Below the pieces are notes generated by a model, which searched no databases, was not told the DNA's origin, and worked only from the letters and a program-made list of their open reading frames with translations. Below, one piece after another: positions 50,045 to 59,935 of a stretch of 64,000 nt of DNA; positions within the stretch are counted from its first letter, which is position 1, and every line of letters starts with the position of its first letter. The DNA is taken from positions 120,211-184,210 of the forward strand of contig NZ_QFWH01000007.1 of NCBI RefSeq assembly GCF_003149375.1. Reading direction: 5' to 3'. The translations under genes and the position numbers were made by a program. This stretch comes from Vampirovibrio chlorellavorus (lineage in GTDB: Bacteria; Cyanobacteriota; Vampirovibrionia; Vampirovibrionales; Vampirovibrionaceae).

Positions 50045-52762
50045 CTATTCCCCTCCCATGCGGGTTACCGCTTGGTCGTACCACATGAGTAGCTTGGGAT
50101 CTTCTTCTAGGACGTTATTGGGGATCAATTCTGCCACTTTTACAATGATTGCGTAGTCACGCTCTTGCCAGGCTTTCTTGAATCCGGCACGAACCGCTTC
50201 CAGACGGAAGACCTTCAGCTTCTTCTTGGCATCTTTGTATTCCTCGAACTCTTTTAGCAGTTCCTTCTCACGCAGCCGCTCTAAGTCACCCGCTTTATTG
50301 GGATCGGGTACAAACCAACGATCCCGAGCTTTGTCCATCAATGCAGGTGAATCTTTTGGTAGATTGCGCAAATCTTTCCAGTTACTAGAGAGGTAAGTAT
50401 GGATTTGCTCTGGTACAGGTTCTTTTCCATCGTACCTTATGAAGTTTTGTTCCAATAAGGTTGATAATTCTAATTTTTTTTCGTTTTTGTTCCAACCACC
50501 AATTTCTTTTAAAAATTGAGGATGAATATCTTGGAACGATTGTGGCTTAACCTTGAGTATCTGACGGAGCCATTGGATTGCAGAAGTCTCGTCTGAAACG
50601 AACAAAGCAAGCTGCTCTAACGAATCTATTGAAATACGTTTTTTATCGTATTCAATAATCTGTTCAGGTAGAAAATACATCCCATCGCGTTCAGCAAAGC
50701 GATTTGCCAAGCCAACATAAAAATCAGAAGTGGATAACGGCACGGTTACCCCACGCTGAACATGAAATGCCAGCATTCTATCGAAAAGAAGGAAGTTTTG
50801 TCTTTCGCTGATCATAACAGCCTTTCCATTCTGCTCAACGAATACTGGAAGAATCATGAGATGTGTTCTAACAAAATCCCAAACACCTTTCTCTGTACCA
50901 GATTCAAGTGCGAAACGCTCTTCAAGCCCTCCATTTGGGCGGTAAGCACTTATTACAAGGTCCTGTTTCGCAATATTTGCATGTGTACCCTGAAGCATAG
51001 TTATTTTTTTCTTGTCAAGAATACGAACATCAGCAATTACAAAGCCTGCTTCCCAAATAGACGCCTGCAATGCCTGCCAAACCGAGTTGCTGGAATTGTG
51101 AAACTCAATCGTCATCCACCTGCCAGGCTTCAAAACACGATACATTTCTCTAAAGCAGGAACTCATCAATTTGTGATATTCGGACAAATCTTTACTTTGG
51201 TGTTGATTCTGAATAGCCTCATGTTTATCGTTTGTAAATACGCCGAGCCAACTTTCATATAAGAAATTCAACTCTGAATACATTAAATTTGCGCCAAAGG
51301 GTGGGTCTACGAAAATGTAATCTATCGATTTATCACTAATATTAGAAAGTTCTGTAGAAGATTGATTTGAAGTTATAGCTCCCCGATAACCAAGATAAGA
51401 ACATGACCTATGTGTTTTTACTTTATCTCGAAGGTATAGGATAGGATTCCGTTCCACCTGAAGGGGTGGCATGTACAAAGTTCCAGAAAACGGCCCAACA
51501 ACCCCTGAACCGTTTTTCTTGGGTATAAACCTATTCATCTTTGTAAGGCGGGTTAACAGAGAAGTAAAGACGAACAGACCATAATTTCCGTATTCACTTA
51601 TCAAATGCTTTCTTAAATCTAATGCAATTGCAAAAACTCTCCTGTCAAAAAAATGATGGGTATAGTCCATACCGAAATGGTATCCGGAACGGTGCATATC
51701 TCCCTTTATAAATTCTAATGGTTTGTAATCTATACCTGATGGAATACTTGGTGGCCTGCTTATTATTTTCAAGTCTTCCGAATCAGGTTTCTTCTCAAAA
51801 CCTTTGCTTCCAATTATATAATTAATCAATACTGGAATACGCTTGATTCGAAGGGCAGGCTTTCCAGCTATATCGTCAAAATATGTTTCATGCGCCCTTT
51901 CGCATGTTAATGAGTTTATCGTGTTATGACAATGTGGACATGGGTATTCTTTGTGCATTTTTCCTGTTTGTGGATCTACACCATTTTCCCAAAACGGAAA
52001 TTCATTGCTGCAATTTGGGCAAATAAATACATCACTCCAAACAACAAAATTGATCTTTCGTTTTTTTCCCTGCTCATCTAGAGTTGAGAGAAATTTCTCA
52101 TACTTGGCATCTAACTCATCAATAAGCTCTGATATCCTTGGCAAAGAACGCATGGGTGACTTGCTCACATATTTACTAGAAACAAATGCAGCACAAGGTG
52201 ATAAGTCACATGAAATTGATTTTCTTCTTGTTAGGGAAGACGCAACACTCGTCATTCCGCTGCCGGCAAAGGCATCAAGAACAATATCCCCTTCCTCAGT
52301 AAAATGTTCAATGAAGTGAGTTATCGATTTGTATGGAACTTTTGTGTGGTAACTATGAAGCTTATAAATTGTATCGTTCTTTCCTTCGCTCACGTCGGCA
52401 GCAAAAGGTTCGCGGTGGTAATGGTAGCCCTCTGGCTTCTCAGGCTTCTGCGACTCCCACTCTGCAATGAAATCTGTAATCCAAGGGTTTGGGCAGGCAG
52501 TATAGTATGGAGGATCACTCAGATTCAAAATGTCCTCATCGCTTCCGATGGGAAAACCTTCAATCTTCCGGAACTCTGGATCCTTCAGCTTCTTGCGCAG
52601 TTCCTCGGTGAAGTGGGAGCGGCGGGCTTCTTCATTTTCAAAGGTCATGCCAAGGCATGTTACTGGTTCTGAATCGATCACCACTTGCTCAGTAAACAAG
52701 GTTCCCTCTCCCTCCGCAGCAGGAACAAATTCTGTTTTGAACAATTTCTTTTGTTCGGTCAT
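50045..52762 (-). CDS. pglXI: PglXI, BREX-3 adenine-specific DNA methyltransferase
   Basis: This 905-residue methyltransferase has the SAM motif LDAFAGSGMTSV (about residue 159) and the catalytic DPPFGANLMYSEL (about residue 485). An N-terminal DPPYYTACPNPW is also present. A zinc ribbon (CPNC...CPHC, about residues 250-285) lies between. In BREX this enzyme methylates adenine in a non-palindromic site to mark self DNA. Its start is three bases after the brxC stop. The central region is noticeably more AT-rich than the flanking BREX genes, which may mean a swapped specificity region. Confidence 0.9.
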   Translation of the reverse strand: MTEQKKLFKTEFVPAAEGEGTLFTEQVVIDSEPVTCLGMTFENEEARRSHFTEELRKKLKDPEFRKIEGFPIGSDEDILNLSDPPYYTACPNPWITDFIAEWESQKPEKPEGYHYHREPFAADVSEGKNDTIYKLHSYHTKVPYKSITHFIEHFTEEGDIVLDAFAGSGMTSVASSLTRRKSISCDLSPCAAFVSSKYVSKSPMRSLPRISELIDELDAKYEKFLSTLDEQGKKRKINFVVWSDVFICPNCSNEFPFWENGVDPQTGKMHKEYPCPHCHNTINSLTCERAHETYFDDIAGKPALRIKRIPVLINYIIGSKGFEKKPDSEDLKIISRPPSIPSGIDYKPLEFIKGDMHRSGYHFGMDYTHHFFDRRVFAIALDLRKHLISEYGNYGLFVFTSLLTRLTKMNRFIPKKNGSGVVGPFSGTLYMPPLQVERNPILYLRDKVKTHRSCSYLGYRGAITSNQSSTELSNISDKSIDYIFVDPPFGANLMYSELNFLYESWLGVFTNDKHEAIQNQHQSKDLSEYHKLMSSCFREMYRVLKPGRWMTIEFHNSSNSVWQALQASIWEAGFVIADVRILDKKKITMLQGTHANIAKQDLVISAYRPNGGLEERFALESGTEKGVWDFVRTHLMILPVFVEQNGKAVMISERQNFLLFDRMLAFHVQRGVTVPLSTSDFYVGLANRFAERDGMYFLPEQIIEYDKKRISIDSLEQLALFVSDETSAIQWLRQILKVKPQSFQDIHPQFLKEIGGWNKNEKKLELSTLLEQNFIRYDGKEPVPEQIHTYLSSNWKDLRNLPKDSPALMDKARDRWFVPDPNKAGDLERLREKELLKEFEEYKDAKKKLKVFRLEAVRAGFKKAWQERDYAIIVKVAELIPNNVLEEDPKLLMWYDQAVTRMGGE

Positions 52763-52765
52763 TAC

Positions 52766-55700
52766 TTACTCCTGCTCCAAAACAAGTCTAACTTTGTTGG
52801 GATCTTTGCCTTTTACTAGCGTATCAATATAATCATCAAAACGCTGTTTCAGCTCTTGCGGGGTGGAAGGACCGCTACTTTCCTGAAGCGCTTTATGAAG
52901 TTCCTTTTCTTTAACGGGAACCTTAACAAGCCCAGAGAGAACTTCCTTTAACGAGTGAACAAGGTTATTATCCACGGGAACAGGAAGTTCTTTAGTTTTA
53001 ATAAGTGTGTTAATGAGGTCTTGGTCTTCAGTTTTCAAAAGTTTTATGGCTTCTTGGGTAGTTGGGTCATCCAGATTCTTCAGAATAATCGATGTCCAAG
53101 TGTCCACTAGTGCATCAAGCTGATCTTCCAACTGCTCAATTGTCTGAGTTCCTGCTACTACTGAAGTTTCCACGGCAGGCTTGAAATTACAGTGAGGACA
53201 AATAGGTGATCTATCAAGATGTTGTTCGGTCAGGGCAAAGCAACTTTTTAAGCCGGCAAGGCGATTCTGATACTCAGTAAGCTGTTGCCTAGGCATCAGG
53301 TCGATACCAGCTAGCTTTTGTACCGTTTGCAATCGTTTATCATTGAGTAAGCTCACTTTACGTTTGTCTTCATTGGCACCAAGCCTGGCCTTAGTATGAA
53401 GACCGCTGTACGTAATAATATAATCCTTCTTGAGTTCTTGTAACTTGGTACTAATACTTTGAGATAGAACGACCAGATTACTTATGTCAACCTGCTTGAG
53501 GTCATCCAGAACATCTTGCCGGATTGCTCTCATGCGATCCACCCAGTTATGCTCTGCGGGAAGCACTGCCTCGGCTTTGGATAGCCAGGATATAGTTGGA
53601 TCATGAACTACAATAAATTTCCGTAGGGCGTCCAGTTTGTCGAGTATCTTGATGGTTTTTTCGTGAACCAGAACTTCGGGGGCGCTGTACCGGAAATTCT
53701 TTAGCTTGCCCGGTGAGGTATAGGCTTGAAGTGATTCAAAAAAGCTCTTAGCCTCATCCAGCCCTCCGGTTTGGCTGGCAAGTTCGGTACCGAAAAGCAG
53801 GTCGAGTTCCCAGAAATGAAGCCCGTTGCGTAGGGTCTGCTGGGTTTCAACGATACGCTCAACTGTCTGGGTTACAGCCTGCTGCAGGTTCTGCACCGGC
53901 TCGTCCTTGCCTTGGGTAACAAGCTGGGCCATACCTGGCGTCATGCCGAGCATTTCGAACAACGCTTTGAGTGCCGGTAGGTTCCATTCTTTGGGTTGTT
54001 CAATATGTTTAAAACGTACTAGGTCATCTATGCTGGTTGCAGCAAGTTTTTGCAGCCCGGTAGCGTCAAATTTCTCACCAGGGATGGCGAGCACAATATC
54101 TCCAGAATATACCAATGACGCTATCAGGACAGTAACCCATTCTGGCTCCAGACGGAAGATGCCTGGGTTCATGTACTCAAGCCCATGGTCGTCTATGATA
54201 ATCTCGCTGCGGTTTACCACTTGGCCGTGGCCCTTAGCCTTCACGGTATCAAGGATAAACTTGGTATATTTCGAATTGTAGGGAGCAATCTTCTCGCCGT
54301 CGAGCAGATCCAAGGCATCCAACACGGCGGTGGCCTGCTTGGTTCTGTTCTGACCAGAGATGCCCCGCAAGGCATCCTGAGCAGCCTGTGCACGGTTATT
54401 ACCGGTAATTAGAACTGAGAAGCACGGATAGGCTGGGGCTTGGTCCTCGAAGTTCGGAGCAAGACAGACCCCGGCAACGGTGTTGACCAGGTCACGGAAA
54501 TTGATGGTTTCGTGGGGTGACAGACCGGACAGTTCTCGGATTGATTTGCCTTTAGCCCATTCGGTTATGGACTTGGTACGTCCCTGGTAGGTGACATCAA
54601 AGGCATCGCTCATGTGTTTCTGTAGCCACTGGACAAGCTTTTTTAGGAAACCGTTGGCCTTAGATTCATAAGTTGCTTTAGCGTGACCTGATGAGGTGGC
54701 AGCGAGATCAAGTGCAGCCGCATAGCCCTTGAGCGCAGTCTGGAATTCTTCGTCGGTATCTTTCAGGCGAAAGAAGACCTCGTCATTAACCTTGTCGTCT
54801 TTAAAGCGAGGCGGATCGTTGGGCTGGATGAAGTACAGGTAGAAGTCCCGCTGCGGAACGGCGGTGGAACGCTCGTTGGGAGCGCCGAAAAAGAGGTAAC
54901 CTGTACGAGCGGCCTTGTGCTCTTGCCAAACCAACTCGTGTTGCCAGATTTTGTAGCCTGTAACGTAGGTAGCGTCCTGGCATTCCATGACCCGCTTGAG
55001 CGCCTCGTAATAGAATCGGTCGAGCTGAGCCAGTCCCAAGCTTTCAGCCCGCTTGTCGATCAGGGCATCGAAGTCATCGGTTTTCTTCAGGTCGAGATAG
55101 AACTGGCGGCTGTCAGCATTGAAAGTAATGAACTGCCCGTTCACCGTTTTGTGTATCTCACGCAGGACTGTCTCCACGTGAGTCTGCAGATCCTTGTCGG
55201 GTTCGTCGCTACCCAGTTCGGCAATCAACGGATCGTAGAGACAGAGGCGATCGCGCAATTCTTGGGCGGATGCGCCTATAGGTGCATAAATATCACCAGT
55301 AGTTAGGCGGTGAACTGACAACGCATGTATAAGGCGAAGAGCCATCGGCTTGTATTGCTTGCGAGTAATAGCATTCTCAACGCGGGATTCCAACACCTGA
55401 CTGCAATCTATGACTGCCCGAATCTCGGGAATGGCGCGGAAGGAAGCGTTCTGCTTGAGTGTGTTCCAATAGCTGTCGAAAGCGAGCAGTCCAGGTTCGT
55501 CCTGCGGTACATTCTTATCGAGAATACCCTTCATTCCTATAGACAGCGTTTTGAGCACCTCGCGCTTTTCCACTACAGTGACTCGTTCGAAGGTGTCGAT
55601 ATAGTCTGGATGCACTGGGAAGAGTCGAACAAATTCGTCTATGCGTTCGTTCAGTCCGCTGTAGTATTTGGCAAAGGGCATTAGGTAGTCGCGAATCTTG

Positions 55701-56503
55701 GCTTGCTGTTCGGTCGTCTTCTTAAGTAGACGCTCGGCAACCACGAATTTCACATCATTGCGTACAATGAGTATCTGCTCGAAACGGTCCTTCACTCGGC
55801 GGATGCTATCGGCGACAAAGGCAAAACGCGGGCTATCAAAAATAGCCTCTTGGACACCGGCCATGAAGCGAAAGCGAAGATCTTTACACACTTCACCAAC
55901 TTCACGGAGGAAATTGAGATCGAGGATCAGCTCTTGGTCCTTGCGGGTGCGGAGATAGTCAAGCAGCTCATCGACCACCAACAGCAGTCCGTGCTCGGGG
56001 AATGCCTCGCCAAACTTTGCCATCATGTCTTCGAAGGCCCGTTTGTGGCTGGTGATTGTCCCGGCTTCGGGGAATACATATTCCACGCCGAGTTTTTCGA
56101 GATTCTCTTCTAACTCGGCCACCAAGATGTCACGTAGGGACATGGTAGTAGCCCCGATCTCGGTGCGGATAACCTTGAATCGTCCGGCAATCTGGGAAGC
56201 AGCATCGCGGACACCGGAGTGGTTCAGTCCTTCCAGCAGGGAGCCATCTGCGGCAAGGCTGGATACCACCGACATTAAGTGCGATTTACCGGTACCGTAG
56301 TTACCAACCACCAGCAGCCCCTTGTTGTCAACCGGGTGATCAAATTGCATTTGGGGAATGACAAGCTGCGTGAGCCGTTCGGCCATCTCTTCGGAAATAA
56401 CATAGGTATTCACTAGGTGATGCGCGGCACCCGATTTATCAGCGTCTCGTAACTGTACAACTGACTCAATGGGGTCAAATTGGATCAGCTCTCCGTATTT
56501 CAT
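52766..56503 (-). CDS. brxC: BrxC/PglY-family large ATPase
   Basis: This 1245-residue protein has Walker [10 protein letters not shown] (residues 67-75) and a Walker B-like [12 protein letters not shown] near residue 175. A long helical body follows, with two C-x2-C cysteines (CPHCNF) near residue 1118. Size, motif order and position identify the large BREX ATPase. Its ATG overlaps the brxF stop (ATGA). Confidence 0.93.
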   Translation of the reverse strand: MKYGELIQFDPIESVVQLRDADKSGAAHHLVNTYVISEEMAERLTQLVIPQMQFDHPVDNKGLLVVGNYGTGKSHLMSVVSSLAADGSLLEGLNHSGVRDAASQIAGRFKVIRTEIGATTMSLRDILVAELEENLEKLGVEYVFPEAGTITSHKRAFEDMMAKFGEAFPEHGLLLVVDELLDYLRTRKDQELILDLNFLREVGEVCKDLRFRFMAGVQEAIFDSPRFAFVADSIRRVKDRFEQILIVRNDVKFVVAERLLKKTTEQQAKIRDYLMPFAKYYSGLNERIDEFVRLFPVHPDYIDTFERVTVVEKREVLKTLSIGMKGILDKNVPQDEPGLLAFDSYWNTLKQNASFRAIPEIRAVIDCSQVLESRVENAITRKQYKPMALRLIHALSVHRLTTGDIYAPIGASAQELRDRLCLYDPLIAELGSDEPDKDLQTHVETVLREIHKTVNGQFITFNADSRQFYLDLKKTDDFDALIDKRAESLGLAQLDRFYYEALKRVMECQDATYVTGYKIWQHELVWQEHKAARTGYLFFGAPNERSTAVPQRDFYLYFIQPNDPPRFKDDKVNDEVFFRLKDTDEEFQTALKGYAAALDLAATSSGHAKATYESKANGFLKKLVQWLQKHMSDAFDVTYQGRTKSITEWAKGKSIRELSGLSPHETINFRDLVNTVAGVCLAPNFEDQAPAYPCFSVLITGNNRAQAAQDALRGISGQNRTKQATAVLDALDLLDGEKIAPYNSKYTKFILDTVKAKGHGQVVNRSEIIIDDHGLEYMNPGIFRLEPEWVTVLIASLVYSGDIVLAIPGEKFDATGLQKLAATSIDDLVRFKHIEQPKEWNLPALKALFEMLGMTPGMAQLVTQGKDEPVQNLQQAVTQTVERIVETQQTLRNGLHFWELDLLFGTELASQTGGLDEAKSFFESLQAYTSPGKLKNFRYSAPEVLVHEKTIKILDKLDALRKFIVVHDPTISWLSKAEAVLPAEHNWVDRMRAIRQDVLDDLKQVDISNLVVLSQSISTKLQELKKDYIITYSGLHTKARLGANEDKRKVSLLNDKRLQTVQKLAGIDLMPRQQLTEYQNRLAGLKSCFALTEQHLDRSPICPHCNFKPAVETSVVAGTQTIEQLEDQLDALVDTWTSIILKNLDDPTTQEAIKLLKTEDQDLINTLIKTKELPVPVDNNLVHSLKEVLSGLVKVPVKEKELHKALQESSGPSTPQELKQRFDDYIDTLVKGKDPNKVRLVLEQE

Positions 56504-57027
56504 GCTTGCCCTACTTCCGTATTGTTTTTTGTCGATTCGATTGTGGCCGTACCATCCATGGAAACGATCATCACATCGACGGAATCGTAGATTCGGTACT
56601 CTGGATGACCGTTTTCAGCATACGAAAGCCTGCCACCAGTAAAGATTCCATTCCACGAAGCCACTATTACACGATTTCTAGAAATGCCCTGTAACAAACG
56701 TAGGGGATCCTGCTTGAGCTCTTTATCAAAAAGAATTTCAAGATTGTCCAGCACAAGAGGTGTTTGAGCTTTATCAATGATTTTATCAAGTGCAGTTGGT
56801 AATTGCAGTGATCTCTGCTTTGCCGTCAACTCCAACAGCTCGTTTGAAAGGAGCAGATTGATGTTGATAACAGATGTTCCGAACTCCTGCGCTATATTCC
56901 GCAGAACGTAAGACTTACCGGAACCGAATTCACCCACCAGTAACACCAATCTGTGATATAAACCTTCGGCAGCTTCCACAGATTGTTTTATTTGTTGTTG
57001 TATTTTATCGCGCATTTGATCAGTCAT
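56500..57027 (-). CDS. brxF: BrxF, small P-loop ATPase of BREX type 3
   Basis: This 175-residue protein has Walker [10 protein letters not shown] (residues 31-39) and Walker [14 protein letters not shown] small P-loop protein as the first core gene before brxC is specific to type 3 BREX. Its start overlaps the preceding HTH gene by four bases. An annotator without context would call it a generic AAA protein. Confidence 0.88.
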   Translation of the reverse strand: MTDQMRDKIQQQIKQSVEAAEGLYHRLVLLVGEFGSGKSYVLRNIAQEFGTSVININLLLSNELLELTAKQRSLQLPTALDKIIDKAQTPLVLDNLEILFDKELKQDPLRLLQGISRNRVIVASWNGIFTGGRLSYAENGHPEYRIYDSVDVMIVSMDGTATIESTKNNTEVGQA

Positions 57028-57221
57028 GGGATCTTCTTACTAGCAGGCTGATTTCCCTGTGCCTTGATCCAAGTATCAATTTCGCACTGCCGAAACCGCC
57101 AGGAACCGCCGACTTTAAAGCCCGGCACTGTACCTTCTGCCACCAGCTTGTATAGGGTTTTTTCCGCCATTTTTAGGTAGACAGAAAGTTCCTTGATGGT
57201 CATAATGTCACTTTCTACCAA
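57024..57221 (-). CDS. Excisionase/MerR-like helix-turn-helix protein heading the BREX operon
   Basis: This 65-residue protein reads TIKELSVYLKMAEKTLYKLVAEGTVPGFKVGGSWRFRQCEIDTWI, the classical excisionase-family winged HTH. The frame starts at TTG 57221 after a GGAAG sequence; ATG 57203 is an alternative. It overlaps brxF by four bases, so it is co-transcribed with BREX. It may autoregulate the operon, or conceivably act as the directionality factor for the integrase, since no other xis was found. Confidence 0.82.
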   Translation of the reverse strand: MVESDIMTIKELSVYLKMAEKTLYKLVAEGTVPGFKVGGSWRFRQCEIDTWIKAQGNQPASKKIP

Positions 57222-57257
57222 GCCTGTACTTCCTTCCGCTCATCAGGGACTAGATAG

Positions 57258-57286
57258 AAAATATCGGAAAATCAAGAAATGGGCAA
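57258..57286 (-). promoter_or_regulatory. Candidate promoter of the BREX operon
   Basis: On the minus strand TTGCCC (57281-57286) and TATTTT (57258-57263) are exactly 17 bases apart, about 40 bases upstream of the HTH gene. A weak six-base hairpin at 57311-57332 lies between umuC and this promoter but lacks a T run, so SOS transcripts could read into BREX. Confidence 0.5.
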
Positions 57287-57411
57287 GGCAAAGATAGCAG
57301 GGTTTCTAGATGAGGGGCAAAAGATACCCTCACGGGGACAAGACCAGCCACATTAAAGGCAATCAGTCCCGAGAAAATTGTTCTAATGAATAATAGAATG
57401 GCTAAGTTGCC

Positions 57412-58716
57412 CTAGAGAGCGCGAACTAGCTGGACAGCAGTTCCCAATTCGACTATCTTCTTGGTCTGTTGATACTCCGAGCCGATACCCGGCCCAGTCA
57501 CGCTGGAAAGGTAATTTTGCCTCATTTTCCAGGCTTTTCGGAACCCTTCTGCCCCATATCTTAAGGTGCCAGGGCCATATCGTGCATTCAAGACATCCAT
57601 GACAGCCATCAGGCTTTCCGTTTCAAGCGGGTCATGGCTATCAAGCAAGCTCCATTGCATCTCGCTTGCCGGAATCAACCCGTCCACCATCACATCCCCC
57701 CGCTTGTAGCGATACCCTTCCCGGTATATCTGCTCCAGGCACAGAACGGCAATCTTGATAATCTCGCTGGTGTCGATAGTCGGGCACAGCAGAGGCAGCT
57801 TCATCCCGTTGAAATACTGCGGTTCGTCTCTCAAGAACGGGTTGGTCTCGATGCCGACCGCAACTGAAGTGCAGGCAAGCCCCTCCATCCGCATTTTGTG
57901 GGCCGAATGCGCTGCATAGGCGCTGATGGCTTGCCTTAACTCATCATAATCCTCAATCAGATGGCCGAAACTGAGCGATGAGCGGATAGATTTCGACATG
58001 GGCGGCCCTGAGAGCAGCGGCAAGCAGGAAATGCCTCGCAGCTCCAGCACGGTGCGGGTCAAAACCACATTAAAGCGTTTGAGGATCATTTTCTCATCGG
58101 CGTCGCGCAGGTCTTTGGCCGTATGGATCCTGCATCCCCTCAGTTTTTCTGCCCAGCGCCTACCCACGCCCCAGACATCTTCCACATCGGTTCTCTCAAG
58201 GGCAATATCAATCCATTTGGGATCGGTGAGTACCAGAACCCCCTGCGCCTTTTTGGAGGCCTTGCCAAGCTTGTTGGCGATTTTAGCGAGCGTTTTGGTC
58301 CTTGCAACCCCGACTCCAACCGGAAGCCCGCAGTATTGCAGGAGGACTTGCTTGATTTCGCGGGCGTGGGCATCGAGATTGGGGATGCCATTCAAGTCCA
58401 AAAACGCCTCATCGCAGGAATAGACTTCGATTTTCGGGGCATAGTTCTCCAAGACCGCCATAACGCGGCCCGTCATCTCGTTATAGAACGGGTAATTGCT
58501 GGAGCGGTAATAGACTCCCAGCTCGTCCCATCGTTTTTTGTTCAAGTGAAACGGATCCAGACCAATACCCAAAGCTTTGGCCAGCTTGTTTCTGGCCACC
58601 GCCATCCCGTCGTTATTGGACAAAACAACGCCCGGCCTGCCTTTGAGCTTGGGGTTGAGCAGCTCTTCGCAAGAGCAGAAGAAGCTGTTAACGTCCACCA
58701 GGCCAAAAACAGGCAT
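57412..58716 (-). CDS. umuC: UmuC-type Y-family DNA polymerase (Pol V catalytic subunit)
   Basis: This 434-residue protein begins FGLVDVNSFFCSCEELLNPKLKGRPGVVLSNNDG. It keeps the catalytic pair in IEVYSCDEAFLDL and carries VEDVWGVGRRWAEKL and HFNV-like FNVVLTRTVLELRG, all as in UmuC. Length matches the family. The C-terminal clamp-binding QLSLF-type motif is weak (MQWSLLDSHD). It lies five bases after the UmuD-like gene, giving an umuDC operon for error-prone lesion bypass. Confidence 0.94.
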   Translation of the reverse strand: MPVFGLVDVNSFFCSCEELLNPKLKGRPGVVLSNNDGMAVARNKLAKALGIGLDPFHLNKKRWDELGVYYRSSNYPFYNEMTGRVMAVLENYAPKIEVYSCDEAFLDLNGIPNLDAHAREIKQVLLQYCGLPVGVGVARTKTLAKIANKLGKASKKAQGVLVLTDPKWIDIALERTDVEDVWGVGRRWAEKLRGCRIHTAKDLRDADEKMILKRFNVVLTRTVLELRGISCLPLLSGPPMSKSIRSSLSFGHLIEDYDELRQAISAYAAHSAHKMRMEGLACTSVAVGIETNPFLRDEPQYFNGMKLPLLCPTIDTSEIIKIAVLCLEQIYREGYRYKRGDVMVDGLIPASEMQWSLLDSHDPLETESLMAVMDVLNARYGPGTLRYGAEGFRKAWKMRQNYLSSVTGPGIGSEYQQTKKIVELGTAVQLVRAL

Positions 58717-58721
58717 ATGGT

Positions 58722-59099
58722 CTACCAGCTCTGGGCATGGATGTTGAAAGTGACCGTCCCATGATAATAGTCCGCGTTCATCACGACTCTGGGGACGGCA
58801 TAGCCTTTATCATCCACAAGAAGCAGGCGGTTACGATCCTGAACCAGGCGACGCAAGCAGTATTCCCCGTCGATATCGGCCAGAATGACTTTGCCGGGCT
58901 GGGGCTTGAGGGAGCGATCCACAATCAGGGTGTCGCCCGGAAATATGCCCTCGATCCCGTCATCAGGCGCCGGGCACAGGAATGTTGTCGGCTTGTTGCG
59001 AATGAAACGGGCATTAAGATCGGTATTGAGGTACCCATCCGCCAATGCCTGCGTGAAATCATCGCCAGGTTGATCTGGCCGCGCCAAAGCATCACCCAT
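58722..59099 (-). CDS. UmuD'-like protein lacking cleavage site and Ser/Lys dyad
   Basis: The start at ATG 59099 is ten bases after GGAGG. The 125-residue protein aligns with processed UmuD': PGDDFTQALADGYLN, then FPGDTLIVDRSLKP and ADIDGEYCLRRLVQ. In place of the catalytic Ser motif (GDSM) it reads PDDG, and in place of the VKKL lysine it reads LRRL. The N-terminal Cys-Gly cleavage region is absent. It therefore looks like a constitutively short, non-proteolytic UmuD' partner for UmuC. Confidence 0.82.
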   Translation of the reverse strand: MGDALARPDQPGDDFTQALADGYLNTDLNARFIRNKPTTFLCPAPDDGIEGIFPGDTLIVDRSLKPQPGKVILADIDGEYCLRRLVQDRNRLLLVDDKGYAVPRVVMNADYYHGTVTFNIHAQSW

Positions 59100-59167
59100 T
59101 CCTGAGTGTCCTCCTTCTTCTCTCTTACGTTAATATGGCCCCGGTTCGAGATACACTCATGATTACT

Positions 59168-59181
59168 CGAACTTTTGTTCG
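59168..59181. promoter_or_regulatory. LexA/DinR-type SOS box
   Basis: CGAACTTTTGTTCG matches the CGAAC-N4-GTTCG consensus perfectly. It is 68 bases upstream of the UmuD-like start, so umuDC should be induced by DNA damage. Confidence 0.85.
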
Positions 59182-59233
59182 ATTTCAAGCATGAGTCTGT
59201 TGATTAACCCTTCGGACGCTTTCCCAAAAGTGA

Positions 59234-59785
59234 TTAGCGATCAAACAGGCCCAATTGCGTAATCGGGTTAGGCTTTGGGCGCTTTGCCTGGAGTGCCAGA
59301 GCCTCTTCAAAGGCGCATTCCATCGGTTCTTGAATCTCGAAATCGGCATTTACGATGACCGGAACCCGGTCTATATCCCTGAATATCTCTTGTGGCGGAT
59401 GGGTCACGACATAGACGAAGGTTTTGCCACGCTGGATTAGTTTCAGGCCCTTTAAAAAAGTGTCCGGGCGCATGGCTGGATACCAGACCGACCGTTCAAA
59501 ACCTTCTGGCTTCTCGCAAAACTCAAGCGCCGGGATGAGAACCTTGGCAGGATCAAACCGCTGCCAATATTCCTTATCGAGGCTCTCCAGCCTGGCCCAG
59601 CCGTTATGTGGCACATCAAAGTCGTGAAAATCCGGATCGGTTTCCCTTCTACCCCACTGCACAAGGGTTTCTCCGTCCTCGTCAATGATAGGGATGAGTG
59701 CTTGCGGTCGAGGAAAATAGACCGTGCGAGCCGTAATCTCGCCGGTTTCCGGGTCTGTATGCCGATACTTCATTCCACCGCACAT
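59234..59785 (-). CDS. SRAP (YedK/HMCES)-like protein, diverged
   Basis: The protein starts MCGG, placing a cysteine at position 2 as SRAP proteins require after Met removal; GAGG precedes the ATG by eight bases. Further SRAP-like landmarks are VYFPRPQALIPI, QWGRRETD, HNGWARLESL, PALEFCEKPE and a final DIDRVPVIV. The usual catalytic His of the HDRMP motif appears to be Ile here. SRAP proteins crosslink to abasic sites in single-stranded DNA and are often near SOS polymerases. It is just upstream of the SOS box and umuDC. Confidence 0.72.
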   Translation of the reverse strand: MCGGMKYRHTDPETGEITARTVYFPRPQALIPIIDEDGETLVQWGRRETDPDFHDFDVPHNGWARLESLDKEYWQRFDPAKVLIPALEFCEKPEGFERSVWYPAMRPDTFLKGLKLIQRGKTFVYVVTHPPQEIFRDIDRVPVIVNADFEIQEPMECAFEEALALQAKRPKPNPITQLGLFDR

Positions 59786-59896
59786 GAAATCGTCCTCTTT
59801 AGTTTATTATAGCGCCTTTGCCAGCTTACTTTGCCAGGCACAAGAGGGGTTGTCGGTATGACTGTTAAGGGCTCATCTGATCGATCCAAAATGAAC

Positions 59897-59935
59897 CGCT
59901 GGCAACAAAGGCAAATCAGCTCAATGTTGCCAGCG
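59897..59935. repeat. Perfect 11-bp inverted repeat in divergent promoter region
   Basis: CGCTGGCAACA (59897-59907) and TGTTGCCAGCG (59925-59935) are separated by 17 bases. TTGCCAG also occurs twice at 59819-59836. The region lies between the leftward SRAP-like gene and the rightward Gp37/Gp68-like gene; no T run follows, so an operator is more likely than a terminator. Confidence 0.6.

Larger units (their letters stand above)
41425..57221 (-). other. BREX type 3 operon with embedded ATPase module
   Basis: Nine leftward genes have gaps of at most four bases or short overlaps, so they are one transcript. Order: HTH, brxF, brxC, pglXI, DUF3696 ATPase, unknown, brxHII, pglZ, brxA. Apart from the inserted pair this is the published type 3 order (brxF-brxC-pglXI-brxHII-pglZ-brxA). 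Confidence 0.9.

Noticed and set aside
41425..57221. DISARM or type 1/2 BREX
   Set aside because: brxF, brxHII and the order brxF-brxC-pglXI-brxHII-pglZ-brxA, with no brxL, brxB or PglW kinase, fit type 3.
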